Positions 1 to 7,707 of a stretch of DNA of 64,000 bases are shown piece by piece (position 1 is the stretch's first letter; the number at the start of each line of letters is the position of its first letter). Under the pieces are notes generated by a model. That model saw nothing but the letters and a program-made list of their open reading frames with translations, searched no databases and had not been told where the DNA came from. The DNA is from Embleya scabrispora (GTDB taxonomy: Bacteria > Actinomycetota > Actinomycetes > Streptomycetales > Streptomycetaceae). The stretch spans positions 2,356,001 to 2,420,000 of the forward strand of contig NZ_MWQN01000001.1 of assembly GCF_002024165.1 (NCBI RefSeq). The letters run 5' to 3'. The position numbers and the translations under genes are program-made.

Positions 1-1208
1 CCCTGGAAGTGCACCTTCTCCTGGGCCAGCTTGATCCAGCGGGCCAGCGACTCGTTCTCCGGGAACAGGTCGAGCACGGCCTTGTCGGTCTTGGCGATGT
101 CGCGCGCGTCGCCGGAGAGCGCGGCCCAGCGGAACGGGCCCTTGCCCTCGCAGAACAGCGGCCGGATGTACGCGGGGACAAAGCCGGGGAAGTCGAACGC
201 CCGGGTGTAGCCCGCGAGTTGTGCCTCGCCGCGGATCGAGTTGCCGTAGTCGAAGACCTCGGCGCCCTTGTCCTGGAAGCCGACCATGGCCTCGACGTGC
301 CTGGCCATCGACTCGCGCGCGCGGTCGGTGAACTCGGCGGGCTTGGTCCGCGCGTATTCGGCCATGTCCTCGAACGCGACGCCGACCGGCAGGTAGGCGA
401 GCGGGTCGTGGGCCGAGGTCTGGTCGGTGACGATGTCGATCGGGGCGTCCATCGCGAGCAGCTGCGGGACCAGTTCGGCGGCGTTGCCGAGCAGGCCGAT
501 GGACAGCGGCCGGCGGGCGTCGCGCGCCTCGACGGCGAGGTCCAGGGCCGCCTTGAGGGTGTCGACCCGGGTGTCGCAGTAGCCGTGCTCGATCCGGCGG
601 TCGATGCGCGAGGGGTCGCAGTCGATACAGATGACCACGCCGCCGTTCATGGTGACGGCCAGCGGCTGCGCGCCGCCCATGCCGCCGAGCCCGGCGGTGA
701 GGGTGATGGTGCCCTCCAGGCTGCCGCCGAAGCGCTTGGCGGCGACGGCGGCGAAGGTCTCGTAGGTGCCCTGGAGGATGCCCTGAGTGCCGATGTAGAT
801 CCACGAACCGGCGGTCATCTGGCCGTACATGGTCAGCCCGGCCGACTCCAGCCGGCGGAACTCCTCCCAGTTGGCCCAGTCGGGCACCAGGTTGGAGTTG
901 GCGATCAGCACGCGCGGCGCCCACTCGTGGGTCTGCATCACGCCGACCGGACGGCCCGACTGCACGAGCAGCGTCTCGTCCTGCCCCAGCGTGGTCAGCG
1001 TGCGGGTGATCGCCTCGAAGGAGCGCCAGTCGCGGGCGGCCTTGCCGGTGCCGCCGTAGACGACCAGCTTGTCCGGGTGCTCGGCGACCTCGGGGTCGAG
1101 GTTGTTGAGCAACATCCGCAGGGCGCCCTCCTGCTGCCAGCCCCGGGTGGTGAGCGTGCTGCCGCGCGGTGCGCGCACCTCGCGCGGTCCTGCGGTGTGG
1201 TCCGACAT
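1..1208 (-). CDS. hutU: Urocanate hydratase (partial, C-terminus beyond window)
   Basis: This is the N-terminal 402 codons of urocanate hydratase, the second enzyme of histidine degradation, which converts urocanate to imidazolonepropionate in the cytoplasm using tightly bound NAD+. The translation starts [16 protein letters not shown] and contains the family segments [34 protein letters not shown] (NAD-binding start), [20 protein letters not shown] and [20 protein letters not shown]. The ATG at 1208 is preceded by an AAGGGG ribosome site. The family is about 550 residues long, so roughly a quarter is missing off the left edge. hutH lies 9 kb away on the same strand, with an accessory block between them. 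Confidence 0.95.
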   Translation of the reverse strand, partial: MSDHTAGPREVRAPRGSTLTTRGWQQEGALRMLLNNLDPEVAEHPDKLVVYGGTGKAARDWRSFEAITRTLTTLGQDETLLVQSGRPVGVMQTHEWAPRVLIANSNLVPDWANWEEFRRLESAGLTMYGQMTAGSWIYIGTQGILQGTYETFAAVAAKRFGGSLEGTITLTAGLGGMGGAQPLAVTMNGGVVICIDCDPSRIDRRIEHGYCDTRVDTLKAALDLAVEARDARRPLSIGLLGNAAELVPQLLAMDAPIDIVTDQTSAHDPLAYLPVGVAFEDMAEYARTKPAEFTDRARESMARHVEAMVGFQDKGAEVFDYGNSIRGEAQLAGYTRAFDFPGFVPAYIRPLFCEGKGPFRWAALSGDARDIAKTDKAVLDLFPENESLARWIKLAQEKVHFQ

Positions 1209-1230
1209 GGCGGCGCCCCTTCTGCTTCGA

Positions 1231-1285
1231 CGTACGAATCTGTATGAAAACATTCAGTCGCTTCCGAAGTGAATCTATCTGTTCC
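1231..1285 (-). promoter_or_regulatory. hutU upstream region with short repeats
   Basis: The 206 bp between hutU and the next gene contain a locally AT-rich stretch. It includes two GAATCT repeats (about 1236 and 1272), an ATTCA...TGAAT inverted pair (1252-1274) and the perfect nonamer CTTCCGAAG (1261-1269). A CATACAGAT element about 20 nt upstream of the ribosome site could be the -10 of hutU. This looks like a regulated promoter, but no binding protein can be named from sequence. Confidence 0.35.
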
Positions 1286-1414
1286 GTGAGGTGGCGCCAA
1301 GGGAGCCGGCCGAGTGGACGGCGCGAGGACCGCGACAGCGCGGCATTTGACCCATCCGGTGCCATTTCCGCCGCCCGGCGATCGGCCGGGACCGGCACCG
1401 GGTAGCCGGACCGC

Positions 1415-1735
1415 ATGGATCTGCAGGAGGTGCTGTGGGCGATCACCGCCCTGGGCGCGTTCGTGGCGTTCGCGGGCCTGGTGATGCTGCTGCGCGGGCG
1501 CGGGCGGGAGCCGGGCGTGGTGGCCCTGGTGGTGATGACGGGCGCGCTGCTGTGCACCGGGGGGTTCCTGCTGAGCATTCCGCGCTATCGGGACACCGCG
1601 CTGATCGCGGGCGGCTCGGCAGTGGTGGGCGTGTCGGCCATGCTGGCGGCGATCACGCTGATGCCGGCGCACCGGGGGTCGGACGACGGGCCGCGCGGGG
1701 TGACGTTGGAGAAGGACCCGGGCCGGCGCGGTTGA
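1415..1735 (+). CDS. Small integral membrane protein, unknown function
   Basis: A 106-residue protein with three hydrophobic segments (about residues 9-26, 34-54 and 63-85) and a charged C-terminal tail. The first helix is followed by RGRGRE, suggesting a positive-inside cytoplasmic loop. The ATG at 1415 has only a weak upstream purine stretch. It converges on the ABC permease gene, which ends 28 bp further on. No family is recognised. Codon usage is typical for the window, so it is probably a real gene. Confidence 0.65.
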   Translation: MDLQEVLWAITALGAFVAFAGLVMLLRGRGREPGVVALVVMTGALLCTGGFLLSIPRYRDTALIAGGSAVVGVSAMLAAITLMPAHRGSDDGPRGVTLEKDPGRRG

Positions 1736-1763
1736 GGCCGGTGCTGTTTGCTCTCGGTCCCGC

Positions 1764-2597
1764 TCAGCCCTGCCTGCCGTACAGGCGGAGCGTGATCGGG
1801 GCGCACACGAGGGCGATGCCGGCGGTCATGGCGAGGGACCAGGCGACCGCGCCGGCGGCGGCGCCGGTGTCGTTCATCAGGTCCCGAGACGCGGTGGCGA
1901 GCAGGCTGAGCGGGTTGATGTCGACGAAGGCCCGGAGCCAGTCGGGCATGGTGTCGGGCCGGACGAAGATGTTGCCGGCGAACGAGAGCGGGATCAGTAC
2001 GGCGTTGGCGATGCTCAGCACGACGGCCGGGTCGCGGACGACCAGGGCGACCGCGGCCCAGAGCAGGGACAGCGCGAGTCCGAACACGATCACCAGGGCC
2101 ACCGCGGCGAGCACCCCCGCCACGCCGCCGGCGGGGCGGTAGCCCATGGCCAGGCCGAGGCCCACCACGATGGCGGAGGCGAACAGGTAGCGGGCGGCGT
2201 CGCTGAGCAGGCCGCCGAGGATGAACGCGCCGCGCCACACGGGCAGGCCGCGGAAGCGGTCGAAGGCCCCGCTGCGCACGTCCTGCGCGAGTCGGGCCCC
2301 GCCGTACATCGTGACGATCGCGATGCTCATGCCGAGTACGCCGGGCAGGAGGGTCGTGAGGTAGTCGCCGGTCGATCCGCCGAGCGCGCCGCCGAACAGA
2401 TAGGTGAACAGCACGGTGAACAGGATCGGGATGGCGGCGGAGTCCACGAGTTGTTTGGGGTCGTGCCTGACCTTGAGCATGGCGCGCCGGCCGAAGGCGG
2501 CCGAGGCGGCGAGCGGCCCGGCGTGCTGACGGACCCGCCCGGCGGCGAGCAGGGCGTCGATCGGGTCGGCGTGCGTCGCGGCGTCCCGGGTCGTCAT
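1764..2597 (-). CDS. ABC-2 type transporter permease (DrrB-like)
   Basis: The membrane half of a drug/lipid-export ABC system, 277 residues. It has an N-terminal cytosolic stretch, then six predicted membrane helices starting around residue 50 (DSAAIPILFTVLFTYLFG). The ABC-2 signature region lies near RSGAFDRFRGLPVWRGAF, and the last helices precede a short LRLYGRQG tail. Its ATG overlaps the TGA of the ATPase gene by four bases (ATGA), so the two are translationally coupled. It should pair with that ATPase as an exporter. The divergent TetR gene is the likely regulator. Confidence 0.9.
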   Translation of the reverse strand: MTTRDAATHADPIDALLAAGRVRQHAGPLAASAAFGRRAMLKVRHDPKQLVDSAAIPILFTVLFTYLFGGALGGSTGDYLTTLLPGVLGMSIAIVTMYGGARLAQDVRSGAFDRFRGLPVWRGAFILGGLLSDAARYLFASAIVVGLGLAMGYRPAGGVAGVLAAVALVIVFGLALSLLWAAVALVVRDPAVVLSIANAVLIPLSFAGNIFVRPDTMPDWLRAFVDINPLSLLATASRDLMNDTGAAAGAVAWSLAMTAGIALVCAPITLRLYGRQG

Positions 2598-3607
2598 GCG
2601 TGCGACTCCTCGTGTTCGGCGCCGGCCGGAGCGGTCCGCCGGCCGGTCAGGGCAAGGAATGCCTCGTCGAGGCTGGGCCGACCGAGGGAGAACTCGGCGA
2701 TCCCCACCCCGGCGTCGGCCAACCGCGTCATCGTGTGCCCGACCAGTCGGCCGACGTCCGCCGGGTCGGATCCGCCGGCGAGCGCCACGGACAGGGCGAG
2801 CGGGTCGTCGGCGAGCCGGACCGAGCCCGGGACGCCGGCCAGGATCCGCAGCGCCTGCGGGCGGTGCTCGCCGTCGAGCAGTCGCAGGTGCAGCGTGCCC
2901 GCGCCGACGCGGGACTTGAGCTGGACGCCGGTGCCCTCGGCCACGATCCGGCCGTCGTCGATGACCACGATGCGCTCGGCGAGCCGGTCGGCCTCCTCCA
3001 GATACTGGGTGGTGAGCAGCACGGTCGTGCCCGCCGCGGCGATCCGGCGGACCAGCTCCCACACCCCGTTGCGGCTGCGCGGGTCGAGGCCGGTGGTCGG
3101 CTCGTCGAGGAACAGCACGTCGGGGGTCGTGATCAGGCCGGCGCCGATGTCCAGCCGGCGGCGCATGCCTCCCGAGTAGCCGCTCACCGGGCGGCCGGCC
3201 GAGCGAGTGAGGTCGAACGCGGCGAGCAGGTCGTCGGCGCGCCGTGCGGCGGCGGCCCGGGTCAGGCCGTGCAGTCGGCCCAGGATCAGCAGGTTCTCGT
3301 AGCCGGTGAGGTCCTCGTCGAGGGAGGCGTATTGGCCGGTCACCGCCACCCGGGCGCGGATCGTGTCCGCCTCGGTCGATACGTCGTGGCCGAGCACGCG
3401 GGCGGTGCCGCCGTCCGGCCGGGTCAGCGTGGCCAGGATGCGGATCGTGGTGGTCTTGCCCGCCCCGTTGGGGCCGACGAACCCGAACACCTGCCCCCGC
3501 CCGATGGTGAGGTCGATGCCGTCCAGCGCCCGATTGCCGCCGAAGACCTTGACCAGACCGCGTGCCTCGATCGCCGGGTGATCGCCACCCGAGCTTTTCT
3601 TTGACAT
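2594..3607 (-). CDS. ABC transporter ATP-binding protein (DrrA-like)
   Basis: A 337-residue daunorubicin-resistance-type ATPase. It shows Walker A GPNGAGKTT (about residue 45), signature YSGGMRRRLDIG, Walker B VLFLDEPTTGLD, the switch histidine region LLTTQYLEEAD, and the C-terminal extension typical of DrrA (RPSLDEAFLALTGR). The ATG at 3607 (MSKKSSGG) was preferred over an upstream ATG at 3661, because the latter would extend through the regulatory region into the neighbouring promoter. It is the first gene of a two-gene operon with the permease and is divergent from tetR. Confidence 0.93.
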   Translation of the reverse strand: MSKKSSGGDHPAIEARGLVKVFGGNRALDGIDLTIGRGQVFGFVGPNGAGKTTTIRILATLTRPDGGTARVLGHDVSTEADTIRARVAVTGQYASLDEDLTGYENLLILGRLHGLTRAAAARRADDLLAAFDLTRSAGRPVSGYSGGMRRRLDIGAGLITTPDVLFLDEPTTGLDPRSRNGVWELVRRIAAAGTTVLLTTQYLEEADRLAERIVVIDDGRIVAEGTGVQLKSRVGAGTLHLRLLDGEHRPQALRILAGVPGSVRLADDPLALSVALAGGSDPADVGRLVGHTMTRLADAGVGIAEFSLGRPSLDEAFLALTGRRTAPAGAEHEESHA

Positions 3608-3613
3608 GACGTA

Positions 3614-3630
3614 AGAGTTGAGCGAACTCT
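3614..3630. promoter_or_regulatory. Inverted repeat, candidate TetR operator 1
   Basis: A perfect inverted repeat AGAGTT-GAGCG-AACTCT lies 7 bp upstream of the ABC ATPase start codon. It sits where the exporter promoter should be: a TTGACA hexamer lies on the minus strand at 3643-3638. TetR-family proteins usually bind such palindromes beside their own gene, so this is a likely repression site. Binding is inferred, not shown. Confidence 0.5.
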
Positions 3631-3636
3631 GGCAGC

Positions 3637-3666
3637 TTGTCAAGGTTATGGCGGGAGCCATAGATT
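3637..3666 (+). promoter_or_regulatory. Leaderless tetR promoter overlapping a second palindrome
   Basis: TTGTCA (3637-3642) and TAGATT (3661-3666) are separated by 18 bp. The ATG of tetR follows the -10 hexamer by only six bases, with no ribosome site, so the transcript is probably leaderless. A perfect inverted repeat TATGGC-GGGA-GCCATA (3647-3662) overlaps the spacer and -10. This is a good position for autoregulation by TetR. Confidence 0.5.
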
Positions 3667-3672
3667 CCGGGC

Positions 3673-4281
3673 ATGGTCGACCCGCCCGCCACCGCTCCGC
3701 CGCCGGCGCGCCGCCGCCGCGCCGACGCCCGACGCAGCATCGGCGCCATCCTCGACGCGGCCCGGGTGGTGCTCGGCGAACGGCCCGACGCGAGCATGGA
3801 GGACATCGCCGGCACGGCCGGCGTCACGCGCCAGACGGTCTACGCGCACTTCCCGTCCCGGGACGCGCTGGTGGCGGCCCTGGTCGAGTCGGCAGCCGCC
3901 GAATACGCCGGCCTGCTGGACGAGGCGGACCTCGACACGGCCCCACCGGTGGAAGCCCTGACCCGCTTCCTCGACGCCGGCTGGCACTTCCTGGACCGCT
4001 ACCCCCTGCTGGTCAACGCCGGCGCCCCCCAAATCCCCCGCCCGATCGACGACCCCCACGACTTCGCCCCACCCCGCCTGGAACGCCTCCTCGAACGCGG
4101 CCAACGGTCGGGCGACTTCGCCCCGACCCCGTCCGCCGCCTGGCTCGCCCCCGCCATCTTCGCCCTCCAACACGCCGCGGTCGCCGAAACCACCACCGGC
4201 CACCTCACCAGAGCGGAAGCACAAACCCTGTGCCTACAAAGCACCCTCCGCCTGTGCGGCACAAAGCCTGATCGCCACTGA
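3673..4281 (+). CDS. TetR-family transcriptional regulator
   Basis: A 202-residue regulator. Its N-terminal helix-turn-helix is visible as SMEDIAGTAGVTRQTVYAHFPSRDALV (about residues 40-67), the TetR signature. It is followed by an all-helical ligand-binding domain ending near LCGTKPDRH. It is divergent from the DrrAB-type exporter, with 65 bp and two palindromes between them, so the simplest reading is ligand-responsive repression of the exporter and of itself. The ligand cannot be inferred. The start appears leaderless. Confidence 0.9.
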   Translation: MVDPPATAPPPARRRRADARRSIGAILDAARVVLGERPDASMEDIAGTAGVTRQTVYAHFPSRDALVAALVESAAAEYAGLLDEADLDTAPPVEALTRFLDAGWHFLDRYPLLVNAGAPQIPRPIDDPHDFAPPRLERLLERGQRSGDFAPTPSAAWLAPAIFALQHAAVAETTTGHLTRAEAQTLCLQSTLRLCGTKPDRH

Positions 4282-4479
4282 GGGAGTCGGCCGATCCCGG
4301 GATTCGTATGGACGGTGTTGCCCAAGCGTCGGGAGTGCCTCGGCCGCCGAGGAGTGCGGCCCGAACCGGAAACGGAAGGCGATAAGCCAGGACCGCGCGA
4401 CGATCGAGTGCCGAGCCCGCAATCAGGGGCGACTCCTGTGCCATGGGCTTGACCTGCGGCGATGCTCATGGGCGGCAGA

Positions 4480-4950
4480 TCAGCCCAGGTACGGCCGGTC
4501 TTCGCCCGCGAGATAGTGACGAAGGCGCAGACGCTGCGTGTAGTGCATCGGCAACTCCCGCAACTCGGCCGGTGTTCTGAAGCCCAGAGCGGTGGACTCG
4601 TCGGAGGGTGTCAGTTCGCCACCGATGATTCGCGCGACGAAGCACACGTTGAACTGTTGTCGTACTTCCCCGTCCGCGTAGGCGATCACATGACGTGGGT
4701 CGGTATACATGCCGACAAGGCCGACGATCTCGACGACGAGGCCGGTCTCTTCACGAGTCTCTCGAACGGCGCATTGAGGAAGCGACTCGCCGAGGTTCAT
4801 CGTTCCGCCGGGCAGGGCCCAGTTACCCGAGTCCGCACGCCGCTGTACGAGCACCCGTCGTCGCTCGTCGGCCACGACAACGGACGCAGCGACGACGAGG
4901 GAGTTGGGCACGGGCGCGTTCGGATCGTCGTAGTAGTCGGTTCGTGCCAC
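4480..4950 (-). CDS. Nudix hydrolase
   Basis: A 156-residue Nudix-fold pyrophosphohydrolase. The Nudix box is complete (GTMNLGESLPQCAV followed by RETREETGL), supplying the metal-binding glutamates. The substrate, some nucleoside diphosphate derivative, is not predictable. The gene begins 4 bp after the stop of the upstream HTH gene and is almost certainly co-transcribed with it. I recall similar HTH-Nudix pairs in other streptomycetes. The 198-bp stretch between it and tetR (4282-4479) shows no gene. Confidence 0.92.
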   Translation of the reverse strand: MARTDYYDDPNAPVPNSLVVAASVVVADERRRVLVQRRADSGNWALPGGTMNLGESLPQCAVRETREETGLVVEIVGLVGMYTDPRHVIAYADGEVRQQFNVCFVARIIGGELTPSDESTALGFRTPAELRELPMHYTQRLRLRHYLAGEDRPYLG

Positions 4951-4954
4951 GACC

Positions 4955-5689
4955 TCACGCTACCGGTGAGCTTCGTTCCCAGACGGCGTCGAAAGACTGA
5001 CGGTAGCTGTTCACCATGTCTCCACCCGGGCTCCGACGAAGGTGCCACACGGGTGCGCCGAACGCGTTGACCCCCCATACATGAGCGTTGACCAACAACT
5101 CGTCGTCGGCACGGTAGATGCTGTTGTAAAGGGTGGTTCCGTGCGTACGCACGTTGACGCCGTCGAGCCTTCCGAGAGGCTGATAGTGCATGAGGGCCAG
5201 ACGGCAACGGCTCTCGATGCCGTGCCCGAAACGCTCCTCGCTCCCCTTGGCTACGACATTCTCCGAGTCGGGATCTCCCAGCGCGATGCGGATCAGGCAC
5301 CCCTGCTCGGCCTTCGCCGCAAGGAGCCCGTCGAACCCTGGGATGGACTCGTGCAGGTGGTTACCTGCGTACACGAGGATGTCGATGTTGTTCTCGGCTT
5401 GCTCGAAGAACGATCGCCACATGGCGGGTGACACTTCCGCACGTTGCCCATAGACCGCTACCACCTCCGGAGAGACGGCGCGCGCCGCGCGCCCTCGATG
5501 CAGGCTCGGCCAGAGAAACACTGCGTCCTCCTCTAATACTTCAGCGGCGCAGACGGCAAGTCGTTGGCGTGGTACACGACCTCTCACCCACCGTTCCACC
5601 GTCTTGACGTCCACTCCCACTCGGTTGGCCAGGGCTCGCGCGTCGATCCCCCGCCCCGCCATCGTTGCCTGTAGCCGCTCGTTCTCCAT
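4955..5689 (-). CDS. HTH regulator with DUF5919-like C-terminal domain; contains a TTA codon
   Basis: A 244-residue protein. The N-terminal XRE-like helix-turn-helix (about residues 9-45, GVDVKTVERWVRGRVPR) is followed by a C-terminal domain from about residue 75 (FFEQAENNIDILVYAGNHLHE). I associate that domain with DUF5919, which has a phospholipase-D-like look. The ATG at 5689 follows a strong GGAGGA site. Leu52 is encoded by TTA (5536-5534), the codon read by the bldA tRNA in Streptomyces, so translation may be developmentally timed. It is transcribed with the Nudix gene. Residues before 5689 in the open frame were rejected as non-coding. Confidence 0.85.
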   Translation of the reverse strand: MENERLQATMAGRGIDARALANRVGVDVKTVERWVRGRVPRQRLAVCAAEVLEEDAVFLWPSLHRGRAARAVSPEVVAVYGQRAEVSPAMWRSFFEQAENNIDILVYAGNHLHESIPGFDGLLAAKAEQGCLIRIALGDPDSENVVAKGSEERFGHGIESRCRLALMHYQPLGRLDGVNVRTHGTTLYNSIYRADDELLVNAHVWGVNAFGAPVWHLRRSPGGDMVNSYRQSFDAVWERSSPVA

Positions 5690-5701
5690 AGGACTCCTCC
5701 A

Positions 5702-5740
5702 GGACGTTTCAAGGGACGTTCCTACCGCGTAAGACGTCCC
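5702..5740. promoter_or_regulatory. GGACGT half-sites between divergent HTH and ATPase genes
   Basis: The 106-bp divergent region carries GGGACGT (5713-5719) and its exact inverse ACGTCCC (5734-5740), separated by 14 bp. A further direct GGACGT lies at 5702-5707. Three half-sites immediately upstream of the HTH gene's ribosome site suggest an autoregulatory operator that could also affect the opposite gene at 5796. Binding is inferred. Confidence 0.4.
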
Positions 5741-5795
5741 TCTGTGATCCTTTTGCATAGTTTCGTCGTCCCGGACTCGTTGCCACGATCTACAC

Positions 5796-6446
5796 ATGAG
5801 CAAAGGGCACACAGGGCGGACCGGCCTACGCCACGTGGTCACGCGGGTTGGGCGTGACGAGCGGGAGCGGGACTCCGCATCCAACTCCCAATGGTCGGAG
5901 GCGGATGGGCGGCTGAGTCCGGGTGAACGTTGGCTCGGAGCGGTGCTCGCCGGTCCGGGGTGGGACCCCGTATGGGTCCGAGAACGTACGTGGGAGTCAC
6001 ACCCGGCTGCGGTGGCGCAGGCACGAGCGTTGACGTGGGCGGCCATGGCCGATTGGAACCTGCTCGAACTGACCGACGAAGCCACACTCTGCGCCTCCGA
6101 GTTGGCCACCAACGCGGTTCTGCACGCGATGATGCCGGATCAACTGACGTGGCTGGGACGTACGTTCACGGTCCGCCTGCTGTTCTGGCCGAAGCGGGCG
6201 ATGGCAATCGAGGTCCGGGACTCGGACCCGCGACCACCCGTGATGCCCGACCGACGGGTGTTGCAGCCGTCGCTGTCGGTCCCGCACCGGATCGGCGACT
6301 CGCTGCGCGGCCTGCGGATGGTCGAAGCGACATCGGACTTCATGTCCTGGGGCCCACTGGGCATCGGCGGCAAGACGGTGTGGTGCCGCTTCGACCTGGA
6401 GCCCCGGGGCCTGGCAAGGCCGTTCCGAATGACCGGCAATCCCTGA
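5796..6446 (+). CDS. ATP-binding protein, anti-sigma/RsbW-type HATPase
   Basis: A 216-residue protein with a GHKL ATPase fold of the RsbW/SpoIIAB kind, abundant in streptomycetes. The N box is CASELATNAVLHA (about residues 99-111), the D-box-like stretch is IEVRDSDPRPP (about 139-148), and the G box is GDSLRGLRMVEA (about 167-178). There are about 60 extra residues at the N-terminus. Such proteins act as anti-sigma factors or protein kinases, but the partner is unknown. It is divergent from the HTH-Nudix pair and may belong to the same accessory module. Confidence 0.85.
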   Translation: MSKGHTGRTGLRHVVTRVGRDERERDSASNSQWSEADGRLSPGERWLGAVLAGPGWDPVWVRERTWESHPAAVAQARALTWAAMADWNLLELTDEATLCASELATNAVLHAMMPDQLTWLGRTFTVRLLFWPKRAMAIEVRDSDPRPPVMPDRRVLQPSLSVPHRIGDSLRGLRMVEATSDFMSWGPLGIGGKTVWCRFDLEPRGLARPFRMTGNP

Positions 6447-6593
6447 GTCGGCCGGGCCATTTCCCACAATCGGTGCTCCCGCCTGCACTCCGGAAAGCTC
6501 CTTCCCATCCGGATCCTGCCGTGGGGAGATGACGGGACGTCCCGCCTCTTGGGCGCGTGCGGACGGTCGTGTCGACAGGGGGCCGGCCCCAGG

Positions 6594-6802
6594 TCGTGAA
6601 CAGGCTGCGGTCGCCGGATTGGCGTTCGAAGTCCTTCAGCCTGGCCCGGGTGCGGGTCGATTCGATGTCGCACATGGCCTGCGGGAGGATCCGGCCCATC
6701 AGGATCGGGGCGCCGTACGAGTCGAAGACCAGTTGCGAGCCGATGCCGACCCGCAGGTCCTCGCCCAACTCCCTCGGGCAGCGCGGCAGCGCGAAGCACA
6801 GC
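6594..6802 (-). pseudogene. Decayed copy of the rpiR 3' end
   Basis: On the minus strand this segment encodes a near copy of the C-terminus of the RpiR regulator at 9079-9939. The shared part begins GSQLVFDSYGAPILMG and ends DFERQ...LFTT; 43 of 53 residues match by my count. Nucleotide similarity then jumps. Bases around 6745-6802 match about 9328-9386, while the intervening ~85 bp of the intact gene are missing, so the copy has an internal deletion. There is no start, and the stop is changed to TGG. The flanks 6447-6593 and 6803-6881 hold nothing recognisable. Confidence 0.8.
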
Positions 6803-6881
6803 CTGTGCGGCGCGGCAACGGATCGTGGCTGAGGGGTGGCCGGCGATTGGCCACCTGTGCGCTGCGCGCCGCTGCGTCCGT

Positions 6882-7445
6882 CTACCCGAGCGGGTCTTCG
6901 TCGAAGCCCCGTCGATGGACCACCGTCCGCCGTCCACTCTGGTCGACGAGGGCGACATGCGGAGCAAACTCATCCAGCAGTTGCGCCAGTTGAGGCAGAT
7001 CGAGGCGGACTCCATGCACCAGGGTGCACATCTCGGCGGCATCCCCGGCCACCCACCGTCCAACGCGACGCAGCCACGTCGGGCCCGCGCCTCTCGGCAC
7101 CGCATCGGGGCGGGGGATGACGCCTATCCACGTGTTGTGATTCATCTTCCAGACGACTATCGCGTCGACCCGGTTCCATGGCAGACGCACTCGATGATCA
7201 CCGCGGATCGTCGTGGAACGGATCACAGGTCCCTCGGCGTCGGCGCGAAAGAACCAGTTGCCGCGTATCGCGCTGGCCGCCACCGGCAGCCCGGTAGCGG
7301 CCATCACCCACAGAACGACGGCCACACCCCAGCCGGGCACCAGAAACCCGGCACCGGCCAAGCCCACATCGAACACGCAGACCAGCACGGTGGCCCGATT
7401 CCAGCCCTTGCGCAGCTCGAAGGCCGCATCCCCGGGACTCGTCAT
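6882..7445 (-). CDS. Membrane protein with PH-like domain, unknown function
   Basis: A 187-residue protein starting MTSPGDAAFELRKGWNR. It has two adjacent hydrophobic helices (about residues 19-62), then a beta-rich segment reminiscent of bacterial PH domains (RGNWFFRADAEGPVIRST, about 68-85; HRVRLPWNRVDAIVVWKMNH, about 91-110). No convincing ribosome site precedes the ATG at 7445, so the start is uncertain. It lies between the decayed rpiR copy and the extra hisS. The 262 bp between it and hisS show no gene. Function is not recognised. Confidence 0.65.
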   Translation of the reverse strand: MTSPGDAAFELRKGWNRATVLVCVFDVGLAGAGFLVPGWGVAVVLWVMAATGLPVAASAIRGNWFFRADAEGPVIRSTTIRGDHRVRLPWNRVDAIVVWKMNHNTWIGVIPRPDAVPRGAGPTWLRRVGRWVAGDAAEMCTLVHGVRLDLPQLAQLLDEFAPHVALVDQSGRRTVVHRRGFDEDPLG

Positions 7446-7707
7446 CGACCGGTCGCGATTGCGCCTGATGCGCCACCACCCGGACGCGCCCACCGCCCCT
7501 CCGCGCCCATCACGTCTCCGCTCTCGCAGGGCCCCACGCGATACCCGCAGGCGACACACGCCGCTCCGACGGCACCGCGATCGTAACCTTGCCCCCACCG
7601 CGTCCGAACTGGTCCACCCGCATCAACCGCCGTGCCGCCCGAAGCAGTTCCACGTCAGTCGGCAGCCGCGCCCTCGGAGAACGCGGGCGCGGCTGTGCCG
7701 TGTTCGA

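Noticed and set aside
6594-6802. The rpiR-like fragment as a functional small gene
   Set aside because: It has no start codon or ribosome site, carries an internal deletion relative to the intact gene, and its stop is mutated so the frame runs on into unrelated sequence.
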